Below are positions 34,291 to 46,841 of a stretch of DNA of 64,000 nucleotides, one piece after another. The notes under the pieces are model-generated. The model did no database searches and was not told the origin of the DNA. It worked only from the letters and a program-made list of their open reading frames with translations. Position 1 is the first letter of the stretch, and each line of letters begins with the position of its first letter. Both the position numbers and the translations under genes were made by a program. Origin of the DNA: Siderastrea radians (lineage: Eukaryota > Cnidaria > Anthozoa > Scleractinia > Rhizangiidae); assembly GCA_964017195.1 (NCBI GenBank), contig OZ024889.1, positions 58,351,574 through 58,415,573 of the forward strand, given 5' to 3'.

Positions 34291-35525
34291 ATATTAGGGA
34301 CACTTTAACTTAATTTTAAATCTAAAAGCCTCAAAATTATTTAGACTAAACGACATCTTCACGAACGCTTACTTATGTACCGTATATTTCTATATTTTGT
34401 TTTGCCTGCTACGCAGACCCGCCTGAACCGCTTAAATTCCTTAAAAAAAAGTCACAACTTGCAGTCTTCTTATCAATTTTTGGTAGAGCTGCGATCGTTT
34501 TTAGCGTGAAACTTCTCCTCTGGTATGCGAAAAAAAATGGCATCATTAACAATCTAAAAACTGTACGCGCACAACGTTAACAAACATTCGTAAGCTTAAG
34601 AGCAATTCTCTGTAAGAATCAAACAAAGTGGGAAATGAAAAATTTTGATTCCCCAACTTAAATTTGTATGCAAGTAGATATCCATGGGGGATGTTCGAAA
34701 ATGGCCATTATTGAAGTCATAACTAAATTGTTGCCATGGTAATAGCGAATGTTTGTTGACGCCCGAGAACCCAATTTGGAACTCAAAACTGTTGCGAAAA
34801 CTGCAAAATTTAAAACGTTAGTTCTCAAGTTTATTAAAACACAACAACTCAAGACCTGGGGCAAATGTAAAACCACTATTCTAGTTTCTTTCCATGTATA
34901 TGACGTTTCATTACATTTATCGTAAACAAAATAAACGGCGAATTAACTACACCGTGTCTCGGCCATTTTAATTCGTGAGTAAAACAAGCAGTACATTTCT
35001 TTTAATATCTCCAAAAGTACACCAGTTCTAGAATTGAAACTACATGGATAGCTTACAACAGACATTGTAGTTACTAAATCTGTAAAATTCTCAGCGGGGC
35101 GGGCTTATTTTGTTTTCATAGCAATCAACAAAGAAACCATAAAAATGAGATTTCTTAAATTTTGTCAAAATTAATATTCCGTAAATTTGCTGGATAAATC
35201 GGAAGAAAGCTGAAACGACCTTGAGATTTAAAGAAAATTGTCTGTTAAGTAATTCTCTGATAAAAACAACCGTTCATAAACCTTATTTTTGGAAACAATT
35301 TGAATCGAAGTACAGCTTACTTGACGGCTTTGTTCATTTCTCCACTTTTCGACTCACGTTAAGCGAGCTGGTTCTTTCTGTACAGCACTCGCATTGTTTG
35401 AAAATCCACTGTTCCGAACCTTTCCTTCCAGCTAGTAGTGTTATTTATCCCCGGCAGTAGTCCATCCCCTTATTTAAGCCCACTGAAATCAGGTTTGGTG
35501 GCACTGTCGGCAGAAATAAGCCAAC
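34291..35525. other. Gene-free AT-rich DNA
   Basis: Only short frames without domains are present. No repeat structure was recognised. Confidence 0.45.
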
Positions 35526-35990
35526 ATGGAGTTCAGTCAGTACAGTTACATTTCCACCGTAGCCTTTCGCTCTACTTCTCGATCAGACGTCACCATTCGC
35601 TGCAAAAGATGGAAAGATGTAGCCTTTCAACTACGATTCCATTTAGCCAAGCATTTCACTCCAGCTTACGGTGTAAAAACTGCAGACAACAACTTTCTTC
35701 GAAGTGGAAGAGGCAATAACATACGCCGTGGGACGTTACCGGTCAGCGGTGTTTACTTGAACAACTTTCTCTTCATAATTTGCCTAACACCGGGTCCTTT
35801 ATATGCTGTTGATATGACATTCAAAGCATTTCAGAAAGCCAGCAATTTCCTTTTATTAGATCTGTTTTTTAACTTGCTCTCTAGTCCTGGTCCATTCACT
35901 GTAGGATTAACAGTTTCTGATAGAACAAACGTACAGTGCGTTTTCCAGCGCAAACATGGATCGCAAAAAGACCGGATTACTAGAGCTTGA
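35526..35990 (+). other. Unassigned 154-codon open frame
   Basis: The frame begins with ATG and ends with TGA. The product is basic at the start and has two hydrophobic stretches (NNFLFIICL and LLLDLFFNLL), each followed by a Pro-Gly-Pro. No domain was recognised. The layout faintly recalls the N-terminal leader of some LINE ORFs, but no reverse transcriptase follows. Another short ATG frame starts at 35957 in a different phase. It may be chance or a degraded retroelement leader. Confidence 0.2.
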
Positions 35991-36804
35991 ATTAGCTGGA
36001 ATTAGAAACCACGTAGCTGACACGAGAGCCAAAACCAACTTGACCTTGACGGCTAGCTGCGGTGAAATCTCCTTCGCTCTGTCCACTTCGGCGATACACG
36101 GATATCAACTAGAAATTTGTTGGAAATAATTCCGCGCAATTTAACAATGTTACTGCTTGAAGTGGAAGTGACCTCTTGAAGAGACTTCAAAACAGTTGGA
36201 GCAGAGCCCTCGCCTGCTCGATAATCAAGACAGTAAATTTCCATTCTCAGAATGAAAACATTCATTTTTGAAGCAACATATGAAAAAGGAAAGGCCTCAA
36301 GAATACTCGACGGTCTAAGTAAAGGACAAATTGGACAGCTTAAAACTTAAAGCGAACTGAGAAATCATTCTCTTCTCAAAGGAGAGGGAGCCACGATTGC
36401 AAATAACACTCCCAAGCGACAGACTTTCTATAAGTTTTTCCATAATTTCTTGCGATCCACTTCCACCATAAAATAAAATTACAGAGCTCGACCTAGTTGG
36501 ATCATTTTAACCAGATCTATTTGTGCACAGGCCGGTGATCGCGGCCTCACGTTTTGATGAAGACATATCATTTTGTTGTTGTTAAATAGAGCTACATATA
36601 GACTTTATTTTAAGAATTAAAACATAAAGTAAACATCTATTAGAACTACGGATGAAATTATGAAATAATGACGACCATCGCAGTTAAAGATGTCAACTTA
36701 ACTAACTTAAATAGTGTCCCCAATTAGTTCATCAACAGCTAAATACCCAGTTTCCCCAATTAGTTTGGCAAAAGCTAAGTACCGTCCAGACACTTAAATA
36801 AAGC

Positions 36805-36805
<1 letters not shown>
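35991..36805. other. Gene-free DNA
   Basis: AT-rich intergenic sequence; no supported gene, RNA or repeat. Confidence 0.45.
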
Positions 36806-36835
<30 letters not shown>

Positions 36836-37017
36836 CACTACCACTACCACTACCACTACCACTACCACTACCACTACCACTACCACTACCACTACCACTA
36901 CCACTACCACTACCACTACCACTACCACTACCACTACCACTACCACTACCACTACCACTACCACTACCACTACCACTACCACTACCACTACCACTACCAC
37001 TACCACTACCACTACCA

Positions 37018-37060
<43 letters not shown>

Positions 37061-37106
37061 CACTACTACTACTACTACTACCACTACTACTACTACTACC
37101 ACTACC
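36806..37106. repeat. (ACT/ACC)n trinucleotide array, 300 bp
   Basis: ACTACC hexamer repeats, regular over about 190 bp, with ACT-only blocks at both ends. On the minus strand it directly follows a SINE head, so it may be that SINE's 3' tail. Frames across it (Ser-Gly or Val runs) are not genes. Confidence 0.96.
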
Positions 37107-37138
37107 CACTTAATCGATAAAAGAACGAACTGAAAAAA

Positions 37139-37190
37139 TTTAGGCTTGAACGGGATTCGAACCCTGATGACCTCTACGATACCGGTGCAG
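37139..37190 (-). mobile_element. tRNA-derived SINE, partial head
   Basis: On the minus strand it reads GCACCGGTATCGTAGAGGTC followed by GGTTCGAATCCCG (B-box) and TTCAAGCC. The same tRNA-like head, more complete, is at 39389-39461. The 5' part is replaced by a tetranucleotide array. Confidence 0.78.
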
Positions 37191-37195
37191 AGCTC

Positions 37196-37308
37196 TGAAT
37201 GAATGAATGAATGAATGAATGAATGAATGAATGAATGAATGAATGAATGAATGAATGGGTGGGTGGGTGGATGGATGGATGGATGGATGGATGGATGGAT
37301 GGATGGAT
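37196..37308. repeat. (GAAT)n, (GGGT)n and (GGAT)n tetranucleotide arrays
   Basis: Consecutive tetranucleotide runs abut the broken 5' end of the SINE head. Frames across them would give Ile-His-Pro-Ser repeats and are rejected as genes. Confidence 0.96.
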
Positions 37309-37681
37309 AAATGAAGAACGAAATAGTAGACAATCTCTACTCAAAACAATACTCAAATAGGAGGTACTCTGGAAAATGTTATCCAGGTTTGTATATCATA
37401 ATACAAGACTAGTGATTCTTTTATATATGGTTTCTCAAGTTCAGTCTTAGTTCTTTATTACCTGGTTTCAGTACAAGCCCAAATAAATATATCAGATTTT
37501 TTGTGATTTCAGAATGTTTGAATAGAAGTAGATAAATTTCCGTATTTTCAACCTTATCGTTTTATAAAGTGGTGGGGTGTGGGTGTACTGTGTATTTATT
37601 TTACCGATTTTTTTTTTTCTGTTCTTATAGCTTTTGTGTCACTGTTTTAGTGCTGAAATCATAGTGTTGAAGATAATGCAT

Positions 37682-38467
37682 CAGTCAATTCCAGCGGTGC
37701 TCATCCCCCCCCCCCCTGGCCAACCCCCGGGCATTAGCATTTTTTTTTTTTAAATGGCAAATTCCCGGGGGTGGGGACAAGTAAGTCCGTCAAATGCCCC
37801 GGGGTGGGACCAAAATAGAAGGCAAATGCCCACCCACGGGATCATCTAGAAAGCAACACTGCTCAAGCTTTTAATAATAAATCATAACAAAAAAAGTGTC
37901 ACTCATCATTATTATCAATGCGCTTCGGTTATTCTATAACTGTGCATCTCCCCTTCCGTTGTTCATTTGTTTTCAAAATAATGATACTTTATTCATATCA
38001 ATAACACGTTCATTTATTTGATTTTGACGTACACAACTTATAAGTGTTTTATTAAATAAGCTATATTAAAAGAAATGCTTAAATAATTTCGAAGAACTGA
38101 AAATGCATGATCTGTATTTAACAAACGGCCAAAAACATAAAATATTTTACTAAACTGGTCACCTCGGATAGCTTAAAAATCCATATAGTACGTAGAATTA
38201 ATTTCACTTGATACAGTATTTAATCAACAAACGATGAAATCAATCAGCGAACAGCAACAAAGGAATGGAAGATCATGGACGACCTCAGACTGACTACACC
38301 GGAACGTTTTTCTCACCTTGTCAAATGCCCCGGGGTCGTCCCGGGGGTAGGCAAATGCCCGATCCCCGGGCAGTGATAAAATTTCAAATGCCCTACCCCC
38401 GGGATTAAAACGTGAGCAAATGCCCGACTAATGCCCGGGGGGGGATGGGCGCTGCTGGAATTGACTG
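37682..38467. mobile_element. 786-bp TIR element, CAGTCAATTCCAGC family, copy 1
   Basis: Perfect ends CAGTCAATTCCAGC and inverse, then C- and G-rich subterminal tracts with repeated AAATGCCC and CCCCGGGG words. Bordered by ATGCAT on both sides (37676-37681 and 38468-38473). No coding capacity. Confidence 0.83.
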
Positions 38468-38473
38468 ATGCAT

Positions 38474-39388
38474 AATTCTGATGACCAAATTAAAGCATTG
38501 TTATTGTAGAGAGATGCTGGTCACTGGGGCTTCAAGGGTTAATTTTATTGTGACCGTTATCTAATCCAATTTTTATAGTATGTTGGGGGTAATGAATAAA
38601 CATGCTACCACATCAATATGAAAGTCTGTGCTTTGTTTGCCATTATTCTGCGTTAGTCTCGTTTCAATTTTTGGCTGAAAACGAATAATTTTTTTAATGC
38701 GCCGCATCACTCTTCAGCAGTTGTAGACTCCTGCTATCTCAACCATTCAAGGGAAATAATGAATTGTTTTAGCTATTGCCACTTGTCAATACCCAGTAAA
38801 TAGAACAAAAACTGTAGAACATTGCGTGCGGTTCCAAGTTGGAATTTGAACTGCATTTCAGATAAACCTACTCATATGCATAAACAGAAATACCGCTACA
38901 TATTGTCTTGGACAACAGATCCACAACAATACTATACATCCTCTCTAGAGAGCAATTTACCGTATGTCAGAATGAAGAGAGGTGGGGGGGGGGGGGGTTG
39001 AATGTATTTTCGTCTACAGTCGCTTACAACAGTTAGCTCAAATTAAACCCAGAAACTTTTACCCAGTTTCTATGCATTAGATTTTAGGATGACAGGGGAT
39101 TGGATGCAAGTTACTTGGAAGCGACTGGGAACCAGAATGTCGATCTAAACTCCCAATTCGGGACCATTGTGGCCACCCATCCACACCTCCAGTTAAACCG
39201 AAATTCTATCCCTTCCCCACCCCCATTGCTCAACTTTGTGGAGCACCCTTGCCCGAGCTTCGCGAGGTTCTGCGAGTCACGTATTTCTAGTAAAAATGGT
39301 AATTACAATTCTCCTACCTAACCAGCTGACCTATATCAAGCCAACAAATTCAGAAATGGCCAGCCCCTTGCTCTTTGACCTTGCAGTT
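38474..39388. other. Gene-free DNA
   Basis: A poly-G run lies near 38983-38997. No supported gene. Confidence 0.45.
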
Positions 39389-39461
39389 GGCTTGTTACCT
39401 CAATTGGTTAGAGCGCTGCACCGGTATGGCATAGATTATGGGCTCGAATCCCGTTCAAGCC
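39389..39461 (+). mobile_element. tRNA-derived SINE head
   Basis: A tRNA-like fold with acceptor pairing GGCTTG to CAAGCC, an A-box (TACCTCAATTGGTTAGAGCG) and a B-box (GGCTCGAATCC). It is followed by a T-rich non-tRNA body. The loop does not give a convincing anticodon and related pieces occur at 37139-37190, so this is a SINE and not a tRNA gene. Confidence 0.78.
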
Positions 39462-40561
39462 CGAACTTTTTTCAGGTTCTTTTGTCCACCACTAAGTTGA
39501 TAACTTCGACTGTGACGGTCGTGATCATTTCATTAAGACTTTATTTTGTTTGCTTTTAATTTTTAATTAGGTTTCAAATCTTAACAACCTTATAGATCTT
39601 TAATTCACGTAGGTATCGTTTTTTGATCCATTATTTGGAACAGGGAGACTTTGCCAAGGGAAAACTTCTTAGTGCACGACAATTCAGTCGCTTGTGTATG
39701 AAAACAACATGTTTCCCATAATGAGTTTTTATTCGAAAAGTTTTCGGGTTTGCTCGTGTGCACGACAAAATTTAACAGGTGTTTCCTTGACAAGTGTCTG
39801 TTCGAACACTGGTGTGCCAGTTCTTGGATACTTCTCAAGGAGACACTTGTCACGGGACAATTGTTCGTGTGCAAAAGTCCTACTTTTAGTCACTATAAGG
39901 AAAACTTGTCAAGGAATCTTGATAATCGTATACACCATTGCGCGAAAGACATGTTCACCCTCTACACGAATAAGTCACACCAGTAAATACAGCTACTGGA
40001 TGATTATTCGTCACTGAAGACTTATCGCACGGTCAAGTAAGAGTTAATACACGGAAGAATCACTGAAATAAAAATTGTTACCAATACAGGTGAAGGTCGC
40101 CTTTTTGGCGGAGACTCTATAGTCTTGTTTCTGTACGCCAGCCGTAGAAACAGGACTTCAGTGTTTATTATCCCTTCAACTCATCTTATATTTTTAATCT
40201 GAGTTAATATTAAGACTGTATTGTATTTTTCTTCGTTTTATTACAGATTACCCACGACCCCTCAAGCATGTTAATTGCTTTAATTACTGATCGTGTTTAA
40301 ATAAAGGATCTACTTCTACTTCGCGTCCTTGTGCGTTTCCATTCCCTCTCAGGTATCTCTAAAAGAAGAGGAACTGCTCGTAATCTCAAAAAATTAATGG
40401 TGTTTGAAAATACTTAATCTTTTCTTACCAAGTACCATCTTCAACATGGCTTCTTAGAACAGTTTCGGTTATAACAGTGTTGTTACAGATGGTGTAAGAG
40501 ACTTATGTCTGGCTGTTTTATCGCTTAATATGATTGAATGTTTATGAATAGCTGCCCTATT
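39462..40561. other. Gene-free DNA with scattered short repeats
   Basis: Words such as AACTTGTCAAGGAATCTTGA recur near 53750 and in inverted form nearby. The stretch 40370-40450 matches 20630-20710 (GGAACTGCTCGTAATCTC). No gene was seen. Confidence 0.45.
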
Positions 40562-40704
40562 CACAGTTAACTTTTCTCATTTGCATTACAATTTACTTGA
40601 GCGTGGATGTAAGGCAACTTCGGGCAATTTTGCAGTTTATTTCCGAAATTGCCTCACATCCACGTTAAAAAACTTTGTAGTGCAAATGAGAAAAGGAAAC
40701 TGTG
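40562..40704. repeat. 143-bp near-perfect foldback
   Basis: The left arm starts CACAGTTAACTTTTCTCA and the right arm ends with the inverse. Arms are about 60 bp with few mismatches around a short centre. RNA from either strand would fold into a long hairpin. No matching duplication was found. Confidence 0.85.
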
Positions 40705-40794
40705 AAAATGGCTATTGGCGTCATTTCTTTGCTTCAATAGTGGATGGTACATTTTGGTCTGACGAAGGCGTCCGGTATTCGCCCCCATTCGGGG

Positions 40795-41285
40795 TTGACA
40801 TATTCTCCGAACGACTGAAACCTTATAACAAATCGTGACTGTCTTCAAATTCTTTGGACTCTTGTAGCCTGCGTGGCAGGTGCTAAAAGGGGAGGGAGAT
40901 GGGGAATCAGGAAACGTGAGAGGCGAGTGCGGAACATGAGGGAAGAGAAAGCGCTCGCAATTACCCTTTTCCCTCGTCTTCTGGTGCCTGCCACGCCGGC
41001 CACGACTGTTGTGGCGCTCCTGCCAATTTACATATCTCTTTGAGACTTGTCCAATAGACTGCTGTCTTGAAATGATTGGAAAAATCTTCGCAGGGAATCG
41101 AGCCAATTTAAGCAGTTGTTTTGTTGCTGGTCTTTTTTCCCGCTTTTTCTTTTGTTTTTGTTTTGTTTTTGTTTTTTTAGCTTGAAAAGGAAGAGGCGAT
41201 TTCATGGCTACACTCCTCACAACTCACAGCAGCATTTAAGATCTTTGAAATGTTCGGATTCCAGCTAATAAAGGCTATGTGGAAA
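40795..41285 (-). pseudogene. Broken third copy of the O-fucosyltransferase-like gene (5' part)
   Basis: Segments here align with the first roughly 75 codons of the genes at 31277 and 51513: the coding match to MKFYMAFSYSEQL (near 40795-40850), to the QYLKT region, and to the SWNSKI region (near 41250). Similarity continues into the upstream flank to about 41430. Frameshifts and T-rich expansions have destroyed the frame, the downstream two thirds are missing, and a 138-bp MITE sits inside. Confidence 0.75.
40865..41002. mobile_element. 138-bp MITE, TAGCCTGCG variant, inside the pseudogene
   Basis: Ends are TAGCCTGCGTGGCAGG and an imperfect inverse ending CCGGCCA. Flanks GGACTCTTG (40856-40864) and CGACTGTTG (41003-41011) are a diverged 9-bp duplication. 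The intact paralogue at 31277 reads GGACTGTTG here, which documents the empty site. Confidence 0.85.
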
Positions 41286-41773
41286 GAAAGTCACATAACA
41301 ACGGCTATTGGTGAATGGTTCTAAATTAACGTTTTTTTTTTTTGGCTTCCCAGTAGCTGACTGTGTATTTTGGTGTGAGAACCGTGTCCAGTATTGCCTT
41401 CTTAGAATGCCTGAGTTTGCCTATTACAGATTGGTTGCAGCTGGTGTAAGAAACTTATTTCAATGTTTTATTGCTTGTGATTAACAATTACTGAGATGGC
41501 CACTGCCAGATTTGTCTTTATACAGTAAACTGTGTCAGAAGCCGAAGACTTACCATTAGTAATATTAGTTATAAAGAGATATGTTATAAATAAGGCACAG
41601 AAAAAATCAAGTTCCTAAAAGAATTCATTTCCAAGACTCTTAATAAGGCTTGATATATTTGGTGTATTTTATAAGTGCATTATCACAAAAGTAAATACTA
41701 ACATACGCCACTTTCCCTTCACCATCATTATGCAGTTACACCCTACAGCTCTATTTACTTGCCAGGGTAAGAT
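41286..41773. other. Flank of the broken copy, gene-free
   Basis: The block near 41430-41510 resembles 40490-40560 (GTGTAAGA, then ACTTAT), a local duplication. No gene was seen. Confidence 0.4.
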
Positions 41774-42215
41774 GCAGGGGCGGGGCAAAACACTCCTCAA
41801 ATTTTTGTATACCCATGTTCCAACGATATATGACGTCACTTCCGGTTGCAAAAAAGCGCTGAACTGGTTGATCAGCGAAGGTTCAAGATGGACGCTTGGT
41901 GCCACTTAGCTTCTTCGTTTCTTTTACTAACAGGGAAGCATGATTTTGCATGTTGTGTATTAACGATGTTGCAGAGGTATTTTGCCAGCTAATTTAGCCA
42001 ATATTTTGGCAAAACAAATATGCTGAGTATCATTTTGACAATAAATGACACACTACTCCGGGGAATGTCATGGAGATTTTTTAGCACTTTCAAAACGAGA
42101 GGCGTCCAAGATTTTAGCTCTTGTGGTTTCTGATTCACTGAAGGCATTAATTAAAATAGCCTATCCTGAGTGGAGTATAATGGAGAAACGCTGGAAGTCA
42201 CAGTTTGTAGTGTTA

Positions 42216-42507
42216 GAGCGGTTTTCAATTGAGTGTCGAAAGTAATTCGTGTTTTGCTTTGGTTTTGCTTTACTTCGCTCTGTGATTGGTCAAAAAATCT
42301 CGCGCCACTTTCTCGACCAATCAGGAGTAAAACTCAAACCAATCAGTCGCGACTTGCTCGCGCTCGCACGTTTTTTCCCGCGCTTGACGCCAGTAACATG
42401 TACTTGCTTCGAGTTCTGATTGGTTCATTGGATAACTTGTGTCTGTTGTGATTGGCTGGGGTAATTACTTTGGTTTTGGTTTTACGACACTCATTTGAAA
42501 AGCGCTC
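42216..42507. mobile_element. 292-bp MITE nested in the 7.5-kb element
   Basis: Ends are GAGCGGTTTTCAATTGAGTG and an inverse (CACTCATTTGAAAAGCGCTC), bordered by TA. It splits a coding-like frame at 42045-42205 (LALSKREASKILALVV), so it came after that sequence. Confidence 0.82.
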
Positions 42508-44482
42508 TAACATCGAGAAGGTTATTAACACCCGACGTGAAGTGCTGCCAAGTGCTACATAATTACACTTCCGTGGCATGCTGCTGCAAGGTTGGTATTC
42601 GATTTCTTTATCTTCCTTTAAAGATTTATATTGCTATATACAAAAAAGCCTTTATGCCAAAAAGAAAAATGGATTAATTGCATATTGGCGGTTTCCCCTG
42701 GGAAATTAGGCAACTTTGTGCTGTGTAGGTTTTTTTTTTTTCAAGCTTAATTATTAGTGGCAACTGTGCCCTGTATTCTAATTTCGTGGCAAAGAGGGTA
42801 GCGCTGTGGAGTAATCTTAAATCTTTATTGATATTATCGTTTGGTAAATGTTTGGCATGTTGATAACCGAAATCTAGTTTGTCAATTACACACACACAAT
42901 TACACACATGAGGAAAAAGAGACCTAACTGCCTCACACTGAGGCATTTTGCTCAGTAATTACCTCTCGTGTGTAACAAAGCTCTTATGTATAACAATGTC
43001 CACTCAATATCATGAAGAAAATATCCAACATCCTTTATAAACTTTGTCTTTTGAGACAAATTCTTCACTGTGTTTACAGAATCTGGCTGCGTGGCATGTT
43101 CACGACTTCACAGCTTGGAGTTCAAGATGGTGCATGGTAGTGTTTTCAGTGGAGTTAAGAGAGAGAAAATACTTCTAGTATTGTTACACCAGCAAAGTCG
43201 TGGGTGAAAGCATTATGGCATTTCTTAGCATCCCCACTTACTTAATGTAGTTACCTGAAAGAACGCCACCCTTGAATTTGTGCTGCATCATCCCAGCAAC
43301 AACGTGGCAGGCACTATTGATTTTTATTTGCTTTTTGACATTGTTAAAAATGCTGAAATGCTAATATGGCTTGTTATTGCTGTCATTGTTACTTATTGGG
43401 TTTTGGTAGTGCTTATGTTATTGATGTCATTTTTGAACAAAGTACTGTGCACGTGTTCACAGATAGGAAGTAAGCGCCACCCTGAAATGAGCATTGCACT
43501 AACAACTTTCAAACAGTTTAATAAGTGTCGTGGAATATGGTACTGTTTTTTTTTTAGATTTCTGTCACTGCCAGATGTCTTCTGTCCCTGTTTTTGAAAT
43601 CTGGCGCGAAAGACAGCTTGAATTGGCTTTAGCCATTATAATTCTACAAGTTTTTCTACTGCATTAGAAAGTGATTACTTCACTGACATCACGACCAGAT
43701 GCTTTTTTGAACACCAACCTTTGAAGTCAAGTGAGCAACCTCATTGATAAATCAGGCTCAGCAGGTTTCTCACTTAAATGTAATACCTGAAGGAAATACC
43801 GTGTTTAAATAAAGTTACCTTACCTTACCTTACTACCACAGGCAGTGAGGAATTTGCCTCAGGGTGGAAAATTGTGATGAAAACGTTTGCCTACAAGCTG
43901 AAATGGCTGAGATAAATGCCTTGCAAAGCATTTTGTTCAGCTTATCCTCAGTTATGTGGACAAAATTTATTCATTGTGGCCTAGGGTCAACTTAAATTGT
44001 TGACATTTGCCAACCGCTTATAAATACTGTTAAACAGGGAATAGTTTACATTAGTGCTTTCTAAATGTATTCAGTAGTGTGTGTGTTATGGGTGTGTTGT
44101 ATGGGTATTATTCATGTAAAGTTGTAATATGACAAAAATTAAGAAACAACTTGGTGATGAGCAGTGATTTTTATACCATCAGGATTAACTAATATACACT
44201 TGATTTTTTCACACCCCTGACATAATAATTGCCCTGCAGTGCATGAAGAGTTAAAATGTGATAAATGCTTATATTTGGGAATAAAGTGTAGTGACTTTGT
44301 GGAGACTTTTCATATGTGCTGCAATGTTATAAATATCTTCCTCTTGACAGTGCCCTCAGATGTCTGTTTTGATTGCCTTGTAATATTCTTTATGTGTTTT
44401 GTTTTGACCATAACTGATTTTCCTTCTCCGACCATTTTACTTCTCCAACTATTTTACTTCTGATTTTTTTTTTCACTCCCAG

Positions 44483-44566
44483 TTATTTATACGCCCAATT
44501 TATGTCTCCCCATGAGATGCAAGGATCTGGGATTCCAATGCTTCTTATTAACAAATACTACTACAG
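44483..44566 (+). other. Exon-like segment in the 7.5-kb element
   Basis: A T-rich tract ending TTTCACTCCCAG is followed by 84 bases and a strong donor, ACTACAG then GTAAGT. One frame reads YAQFMSPHEMQGSGIPMLLI then NKYYY. Sharp splice borders suggest a real exon, but no partner exon or family was recognised. Confidence 0.35.
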
Positions 44567-45849
44567 GTAAGTCTTATATATAGATATTTCAACTCCACTA
44601 CACAGCAGACATTATACATTCCAATAGGTTTATTTTGATGCATTTTGGCCGAACACCAACGGCACTTCCAAACACATTTACAACAATGTGAATACAATAA
44701 TACAAATGTACAAGATAAGCTTAATCAAAATCCATAAAATAATACAATGCTAATGACGAACCAGAGCTGAGCAACTCACATAGAAAGAAAAACTGTGGTA
44801 AAACAGAGGCCAGAAAAAACCTGTCACCCAAAAAAACCCCTTTGGGGAAAAAATATGTGGCAGGAAATCTGGGTAGGATCCAAAGCTCAAACTCTATAGC
44901 CCATCCTACAAGGCCCTATATAGTGCTGTACAGTAAGTACAATATGTGCTGAAGTTCTTATGCAGTAAATGATATCCAAAAAAAATTTTGAAAACAACTA
45001 AAGCCGAGTGGTGCAGGCCTAGAATGACTAACCACGTGCGTTACTTCATTTAATTTATAACGAAGTATGGTACCCACAATGCACTACAACAATAGTGCCC
45101 AGCCCCTGCCTTGCTGTTCCCGTGTCGTCGAAATATTAATTTCTGTCTAATTCATTGCCTACGTTGCTCAAATGCCAGAAATTACATAATGCGTGTCTGA
45201 TACTGCATGAATTCTTTGGTCTTTATTTGAAAAGGCTTGACTCATACATGGTGCATTATTTGTTCTTTGGGTATTGTCTGTTTTCTTTACATTGCTGTTG
45301 TCTTGGAAATATAAAATCAGATGACAAAAAAAGAACCAACAGTACAGGTATTGACATTATCAGGCTCCTTATACAGACAGTTTGGGACTTTTAATTGCTC
45401 ATGGGAACAGTTATTTTGGCTGTTCCTGCAACTTGCTACAGTACAGTAAGTGTACTTGTCAGGTCTGTTCACATGAAGGAAAAAAGCCTGCACAAACCCT
45501 TAGCAAAGTTAATGCTTTTAAATTTATTTACATTAATTGAAGGTACATACAGTATTATCTGTACATGTTACACATGCCCTCTATATGTTTGGTCAAAAAT
45601 TGTCTTTGGCTTGAAATTTTAAACCAGTTAAGTTTTTGTTTTCCTTTGTCTCAGATTATGGAAAATGGATCTAAGACAAAGGAAAATACAAAATACGTTA
45701 GTTTGTAAATTTTCAAATCAAAGGAAAATTTTAACCATAAGAAATATTTTATTATTCAATAACTGAAGATAATGCTCGCGCTGTGATTGGTCAATACCTA
45801 TTGATTATTATACCAGTAAACCACATGGAAAATGTAGTTATTATATAAA

Positions 45850-46034
45850 AGCAATATACCACACATTTCTATGGTTTATTGGCTCAATAAACCACTTAGG
45901 TTGTTGGAAAAACACTCGAAAAGCTTCTAAATCATTTGCCTTTGGCTTGTGACTTACAATCTCTTCTCGTGTTCTTCCAACATCCCGCATGGTTTATTTA
46001 GCCAATAAACCATAGAAATGTGCGGTATGTTGCT
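45850..46034. repeat. 185-bp foldback repeat
   Basis: AGCAATATACCACACATTTC on the left and GAAATGTGCGGTATGTTGCT on the right form inverted arms of about 45 bp, with an extra nested inversion of TTTATTGGCT. It resembles a MITE inside the 7.5-kb element. Confidence 0.75.
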
Positions 46035-46841
46035 TAAATGAAAAGCAGATAAAAAGAGTGAAGGTTGAGTACCAACAATAATTTTGTTGGCTATTCTGCC
46101 TTCTTCAATCTGGTAATATACAGCTTAATTTCAGATTTGTATTGAGCACATTACTTGTGAACCTTCTGCTGGTTTGAAGAACATTTTGTAAAAAAATAAT
46201 TTGTTGGGAGACTACTTCCTGTTGTTTAACTTTAAGATTATGAAAAATATCATTAAATTTCCTTTGACGGTATTTGCTTTGTTGCAGAAAGATTGGCAAG
46301 TAGTATTAATGTGAACCTAAAACCGTTGGCTCAGAAATATTTGCCAAATGCTAATTTTGTTTATTATAAATTAAACACTACTGTGATAGTCATTAATGTC
46401 CAAGTCTAGTAATATTGAAATGAATAGGGCTGTCATGAATGGTGGTGTAAAAGGTGGGTAAAATGTGAAAAGCAGTCAGCGATTTGACATTTTCTTGTGT
46501 TGTCAACATGCATGTACATGTATCTTGTTTCTACCAAATTCAGTAGCCGGAACTCACATGTCTAGCTAATAGCCAGGCCAAATCCCAAATCCCTGGCCAT
46601 TAATGACAGCCCTGAATAAATAAAGGTTTAAAACTAATAATGACTACAGCGTACTTTTCCATTTTATTTGACAGGTTTCAACAAATCATGAAGACATGAA
46701 GTATGTTTTCAACATGCAACTTTGGACTGTTCATATTCATATTATTTGTGAGCCACTGAGTTGGTGAATGGCATCTTCAAGGTTCATTTTGACGCAGCAT
46801 AAAAGTTATAGTGTAGTGTTGAATGTTACTTTAGCTAGGCA

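Noticed and set aside
36732..37356. Open frames giving Ser-Gly, Val and Ile-His-Pro-Ser repeats
   Set aside because: They translate the ACT/ACC and tetranucleotide arrays and have no other coding support.
39389..39461. Candidate tRNA gene
   Set aside because: Boxes A and B are good, but the anticodon loop is not convincing, no T-run terminator follows directly, and a related head occurs at 37139; a SINE fits better.
40654..41220. 188-codon minus-strand frame
   Set aside because: It crosses the foldback, the MITE and the pseudogene remnant and is rich in Lys/Gln from T-rich DNA; no domain.
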